A stretch of DNA of 64,000 nucleotides, taken from positions 62,001-126,000 of the forward strand of contig CAJTTE010000001.1 of assembly GCA_910579265.1 (NCBI GenBank), read 5' to 3'. The position numbers and the translations under genes were made by a program. The notes under the pieces are model-generated. The model was not told where the DNA came from and did not search any database. It saw only the letters and a program-made list of their open reading frames with translations. Source of the stretch: an uncultured Ruminiclostridium sp. Lineage in GTDB: Bacteria > Bacillota > Clostridia > Oscillospirales > Ruminococcaceae. This document shows positions 61,127-64,000 of the stretch, piece after piece (the first letter of the stretch is position 1; each line of letters starts with the position of its first letter).

Positions 61127-62650
61127 TTGGCTTATATTTTAGGCGTAGACATCGGGACATCGGGAACTAAGACCGTTTTGTTTTCCGAGGACGGAGTCCC
61201 CGTTGCTTCCGCAACCTATGAGTATCCCCTTTATACTCCGCAAAACGGTTATGCGGAGCAGGATCCTACTGATTGGTGGAATGCGGTTGTAAACGGCATT
61301 AAACAGGTTATAGGAGAAAGCGGAGTTGCAGCCAGGGAAATAAAGGGCATAGGTCTTTCGGGGCAGATGCACGGACTTGTAATGCTGGACGGTGACAACA
61401 AGGTTATCCGCCGCAGCATTATCTGGTGCGATCAGCGTACCGCCAAGGAGGTAGTTGAAATTACCGATAAGGTGGGAGCGGAGAGGCTGATCGAAATTAC
61501 CGCTAATCCCGCCATTACCGGTTTTACTGCCGCAAAGATAATGTGGGTAAAGAACAACGAGCCGGAAAATTACGAGAAATGCCGCCACATACTGCTTCCC
61601 AAGGATTACATCAGATTTATGCTGACAGGAGAGTATGCTACGGAGGTTTCCGACGCTTCGGGAATGCAGCTTCTGGATATTCCGAATCGCTGCTGGTCCG
61701 ATGAGGTCCTCGAAAAGCTCGGAATTGACAAATCTCTTTTGGCAAAGGTTTATGAAAGTCCGGAGATAACAGGAAAAATAACCAAACGGGTCGCCGAGCT
61801 CACCGGACTTGAGGAAGGCACTGTAGTTGTTGGTGGCGCAGGTGACAACGCCGCCGCCGCTGTGGGGACCGGTGTGGTTGAAGACGGAAAAGCGTTTACT
61901 ACAATCGGATCCAGCGGCGTGGTATTCGCTCATACAAGCAGTATTTCCATCGACAAAAAGGGAAGGGTACACACCTTCTGCTGTGCGGTGCCCGGCTGCT
62001 GGCATGTTATGGGTGTTACGCAGAGCGCAGGTCTTTCGCTGAAATGGTTCAGGGACAATTTCTGTTGGAGCGAAATGGAAACGGCGATCGGAATGGGAGT
62101 CGATCCTTACTATCTTACGGACAAGGAAGCGATGGAAGTTCCCATTGGTGCTAACAGGCTTCTTTATATGCCTTACTTAAACGGAGAGAGAACACCGCAT
62201 CTTGATCCCAACTGCCGGGGAGCATTTGTGGGTCTGTCTACCATGCATAAGAAACGTGATATGATAAGAGCGGTGATGGAGGGTGTTTCTTATTCTCTCA
62301 GAGATTGCGTAGAGGTAATGCGTGAGATGGAAATAAGCGTTACAGACATGATGGCCTGCGGAGGCGGCGGAAGCTCGCCGTTGTGGCGGCAGATGCTTGC
62401 GGATCTTTATGATTGTCCTGTCAAGACAACGCAGAATAAAGAAGGACCCGCATTGGGCGTTGCTTTGTTGGCAGCCGTGGGAGCGGGTATTTACTCAAGC
62501 GTTCCGGAAGCATGTAAGGCTGTTATTCTTCCTGATAAGGTTCAGAATCCAATTGAAGAAAACAGCCGTGAGTATGAAAGGGTCTATGCCGTTTACAGAA
62601 AGCTTTACCCCGCTATGAAGTCCTGTTTTGACGAACTGGCTGCGCTTTAA
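61127..62650 (+). CDS. xylB: Xylulokinase
   Basis: XylB phosphorylates D-xylulose to xylulose 5-phosphate. The 507-residue FGGY kinase has DIGTSGTKT near 7-15, GLSGQMHGLV near 75-84, catalytic-region GGAGDNAAAAVGTG near 235-248 with the Asp base, and GVSYSLRDC and CGGGGSSPLWRQM in the C-terminal half. It begins with TTG at 61127 behind GAAAGGA. It is the second enzyme of the operon. Confidence 0.96.
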   Translation: MAYILGVDIGTSGTKTVLFSEDGVPVASATYEYPLYTPQNGYAEQDPTDWWNAVVNGIKQVIGESGVAAREIKGIGLSGQMHGLVMLDGDNKVIRRSIIWCDQRTAKEVVEITDKVGAERLIEITANPAITGFTAAKIMWVKNNEPENYEKCRHILLPKDYIRFMLTGEYATEVSDASGMQLLDIPNRCWSDEVLEKLGIDKSLLAKVYESPEITGKITKRVAELTGLEEGTVVVGGAGDNAAAAVGTGVVEDGKAFTTIGSSGVVFAHTSSISIDKKGRVHTFCCAVPGCWHVMGVTQSAGLSLKWFRDNFCWSEMETAIGMGVDPYYLTDKEAMEVPIGANRLLYMPYLNGERTPHLDPNCRGAFVGLSTMHKKRDMIRAVMEGVSYSLRDCVEVMREMEISVTDMMACGGGGSSPLWRQMLADLYDCPVKTTQNKEGPALGVALLAAVGAGIYSSVPEACKAVILPDKVQNPIEENSREYERVYAVYRKLYPAMKSCFDELAAL

Positions 62651-62770
62651 CTGAATAAGTTATAACCGCCGGAGCCATTTGTTAAGATAATTGAATCAAG
62701 TTTTATATGAACGGGAAAAACACTTGCCGTTTAATGCTAAAAAAACATTTAATGAAAGGAATATAATCCA

Positions 62771-63418
62771 ATGAAGCTTTTTATTGACACCGCCAATGTT
62801 GCGGATATTAAGAGAGCCAACGATATGGGTATCATCTGCGGCGTTACCACAAATCCTTCCCTTATTGCAAAAGAAGGTCGCGATTTTAAGGAGGTAGTTA
62901 CCGAAATCACACAGATAGTTGACGGACCTATTTCCGCAGAGGTTATTTCTCTGGAAGCGGATAAGATGGTTGAAGAGGCGTTGCCCCTTGCCGCTATCAA
63001 TAAAAACATCGTTATCAAGCTTCCAATGTGCGAGGAAGGCTTAAAGGCCTGCAAACAGCTTACGGCAAAAGGAATCAAGACAAACGTAACTTTGATTTTT
63101 TCCGCAGCACAGGCGCTTCTTGCCGCAAGAGCTGGAGCGACCTTTGTAAGTCCGTTCCTCGGAAGACTCGATGATATCGGTATGGAAGGCATGACTCTTA
63201 TTGAGGAGATCGTTGACATTTTCAACGCTTCAGCATTGGATACCGAAATAATTGCCGCATCCATACGTAATCCGATCCATGTTACCGCCGCGGCGAGAAT
63301 GGGCTGTCATATTGCTACCGTACCTATGAACGTGCTGCTTCAAATGCTTAAGCATCCTATGACAGATAACGGTATTGAGAGATTTCTTAAGGACTGGGAA
63401 GGATTCACGGGAAAATAA
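62771..63418 (+). CDS. Transaldolase/fructose-6-phosphate aldolase family protein
   Basis: This 215-residue protein is the short transaldolase (TalC/Fsa) form. FIDTANVADI near 4-13, VTTNPSLIAKEG near 25-36 and NIVIKLPM with the Schiff-base Lys near 78-85 are present; GATFVSPFLGR and AASIRNPIHV follow. Fsa and short Tal cannot be separated with certainty here. The operon context of xylA-xylB favours transaldolase in the pentose phosphate pathway, taking carbon from xylulose 5-phosphate to hexose phosphate. A terminator follows after 9 bp. Confidence 0.93.
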   Translation: MKLFIDTANVADIKRANDMGIICGVTTNPSLIAKEGRDFKEVVTEITQIVDGPISAEVISLEADKMVEEALPLAAINKNIVIKLPMCEEGLKACKQLTAKGIKTNVTLIFSAAQALLAARAGATFVSPFLGRLDDIGMEGMTLIEEIVDIFNASALDTEIIAASIRNPIHVTAAARMGCHIATVPMNVLLQMLKHPMTDNGIERFLKDWEGFTGK

Positions 63419-63427
63419 ACATTGTTT

Positions 63428-63455
63428 AAAAAAGAGCCGTAAGGCTCTTTTTAGG
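63428..63455 (+). terminator. Terminator of the xylose operon
   Basis: AAAAAAGAGCC (63428-63438), GTAA loop, GGCTCTTTTT (63443-63452). Stem of about 10 bp with a terminal U-run, 9 bp after the aldolase stop. Confidence 0.9.
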
Positions 63456-63780
63456 TCAGTTTACAAGGGACTACACAGGGTAACGATCTGACGGGCGTTG
63501 ATATGCCCGTCAGATTTTCCATGTGATGTTCAGTTCGCCCGCTCTGGTCACGGTGTCCAGAAGCGGGGGCACGGCGCACTTCCCCAGCCGGGGTATTCCT
63601 TTTCAGACGGTCATTCAGTTTTCAAGGGGCTTGTCCATCGATGAATTATCTCAAGTTTACACTTTTTTGACCGCTTGTGCCGTATATCCAAGAGGTAGGA
63701 AATCAGCCCGGAAAACTCGCTATTTCCACGCTCTCGGATTTGTGCTATAATTAAGTAAAAACAGATGGAGGAGAACTATA
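63456..63780 (+). other. GC-rich non-coding stretch between the xylose operon and a NERD gene
   Basis: Base use changes sharply here. A perfect 11-bp stem ATCTGACGGGC/GCCCGTCAGAT (63486-63496 and 63505-63515) ends in TTTT. The segment 63535-63600 is strongly GC-rich, unlike the rest of the window. On the minus strand a short frame ends at 63515 with LLDTVTRAGELNITWKI, which may be the tail of a decayed gene. A weak promoter (TTTCCA 63723, TATAAT 63746-63751) precedes the NERD gene. It resembles mobile-element border DNA, but this is not proved. Confidence 0.45.
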
Positions 63781-64000
63781 ATGGGGATTTTTTTGCTTGT
63801 TGTACTCCTTGGTGTTGCCGTATATGTCGTACAGAAAAAACGGTATGAGAAAACGGAATATTACCAGCAAACCCAATATCCATACGGCAGTGTTCGGTTT
63901 AATAAAGGGCGGTTGGGTGAATTTTATACATATAAGTACCTAAAGCCGCTTGCCGGGTACAAACGGTATTTATTCAATTTGTATGTTCCAAAAAACAATG
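63781..64000 (+). CDS. NERD-domain protein (5' part, cut by window edge)
   Basis: The gene opens with ATG 63781 after TGGAGGAGA. Residues 1-15 are a hydrophobic membrane anchor (MGIFLLVVLLGVAVYVV), then a charged linker, and the start of a nuclease-related (NERD) domain: GRLGEFYTYKYLKPLAGYKR near 41-60 and LFNLYVPKN. The family is often near mobile elements; function is uncertain. The right part lies beyond the window. Confidence 0.7.
   Translation, partial: MGIFLLVVLLGVAVYVVQKKRYEKTEYYQQTQYPYGSVRFNKGRLGEFYTYKYLKPLAGYKRYLFNLYVPKNN

Noticed and set aside
63523..63750. 75-codon plus-strand frame before the NERD gene
   Set aside because: It overlaps the GC-rich non-coding stretch, lacks a ribosome site, and its composition (many Ser, Arg, Gly) looks like a chance frame.

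Overview
The window looks like a chromosomal segment of a spore-forming Clostridia-type Bacillota, most like a Ruminococcus/Oscillospirales gut anaerobe. This is inferred from a PolC-type replicative polymerase, spoVG, the Firmicutes order pyrH-frr-uppS-cdsA-dxr-rseP-ispG-polC, AGGAGG-type ribosome sites with frequent TTG starts, a CplR/Lsa-type ABC-F gene, and xylose and glycoside catabolism. I could run no searches. Family calls rest on motifs read from the sequence, and species is not determined.

Layout. 0-2.3 kb: a gene tail, then a dnaD/dnaI primosome pair. 2.7-4.7 kb: mannose-6-phosphate isomerase and ROK glucokinase. 4.7-5.5 kb: a gap with a MITE-like element and a palindromic operator at the ilvD promoter. 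5.5-12.7 kb: ilvD-radC-uvrB-uvrA. 12.7-15.0 kb: an ABC-F ribosome-protection gene behind a leader of about 790 nt made of tandem hairpin repeats and a large inverted repeat. 15.1-27.5 kb: homoserine dehydrogenase, then the UMP kinase/ribosome recycling/isoprenoid/phospholipid cluster and polC, with a composite repeat before polC.

27.7-47.7 kb: a complete-looking set of histidine genes (hisZ,G,D,C,B,H,A,F,I,E), strongly diluted with small accessory genes: five GNAT acetyltransferases, two Nudix hydrolases, two HD-domain proteins, a TARG1-like macrodomain, an Isf-like flavoprotein, a methyltransferase, a TfoX C-terminal domain, a DUF4180 protein, a C15-like peptidase, unknown proteins and a broken MazG-like gene. 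MITE-like repeats sit in the gaps. A histidinol-phosphate phosphatase is not evident. 48.0-52.3 kb (minus): a multidomain GH3 glycosidase and murC. 52.5 kb: spoVG. 52.7-57.8 kb (minus): a promoter, a degenerate Ddl-like ATP-grasp protein, DUF1934, argS, a short degenerate MetH-like protein and a Nudix ADP-ribose pyrophosphatase. 57.9-59.0 kb (minus): pfkA. 59.1-63.4 kb: a xylose operon (xylA, DinB-like, xylB, transaldolase-like aldolase). 63.4-64.0 kb: a terminator, a GC-rich stretch of different character and the start of a NERD-domain gene, possibly the edge of a mobile element.

Functionally the window couples hexose and pentose entry (manA, glk, pfkA, xylA/xylB/fsa, GH3) to amino-acid synthesis (ilvD, hom, his) and to core replication, repair and envelope genes. 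The most unusual items are the gene-packed histidine locus, the macrodomain overlapping hisH, the two enzyme-like proteins that have lost hallmark catalytic residues on either side of argS, and the repeat-rich leader of the ABC-F gene.
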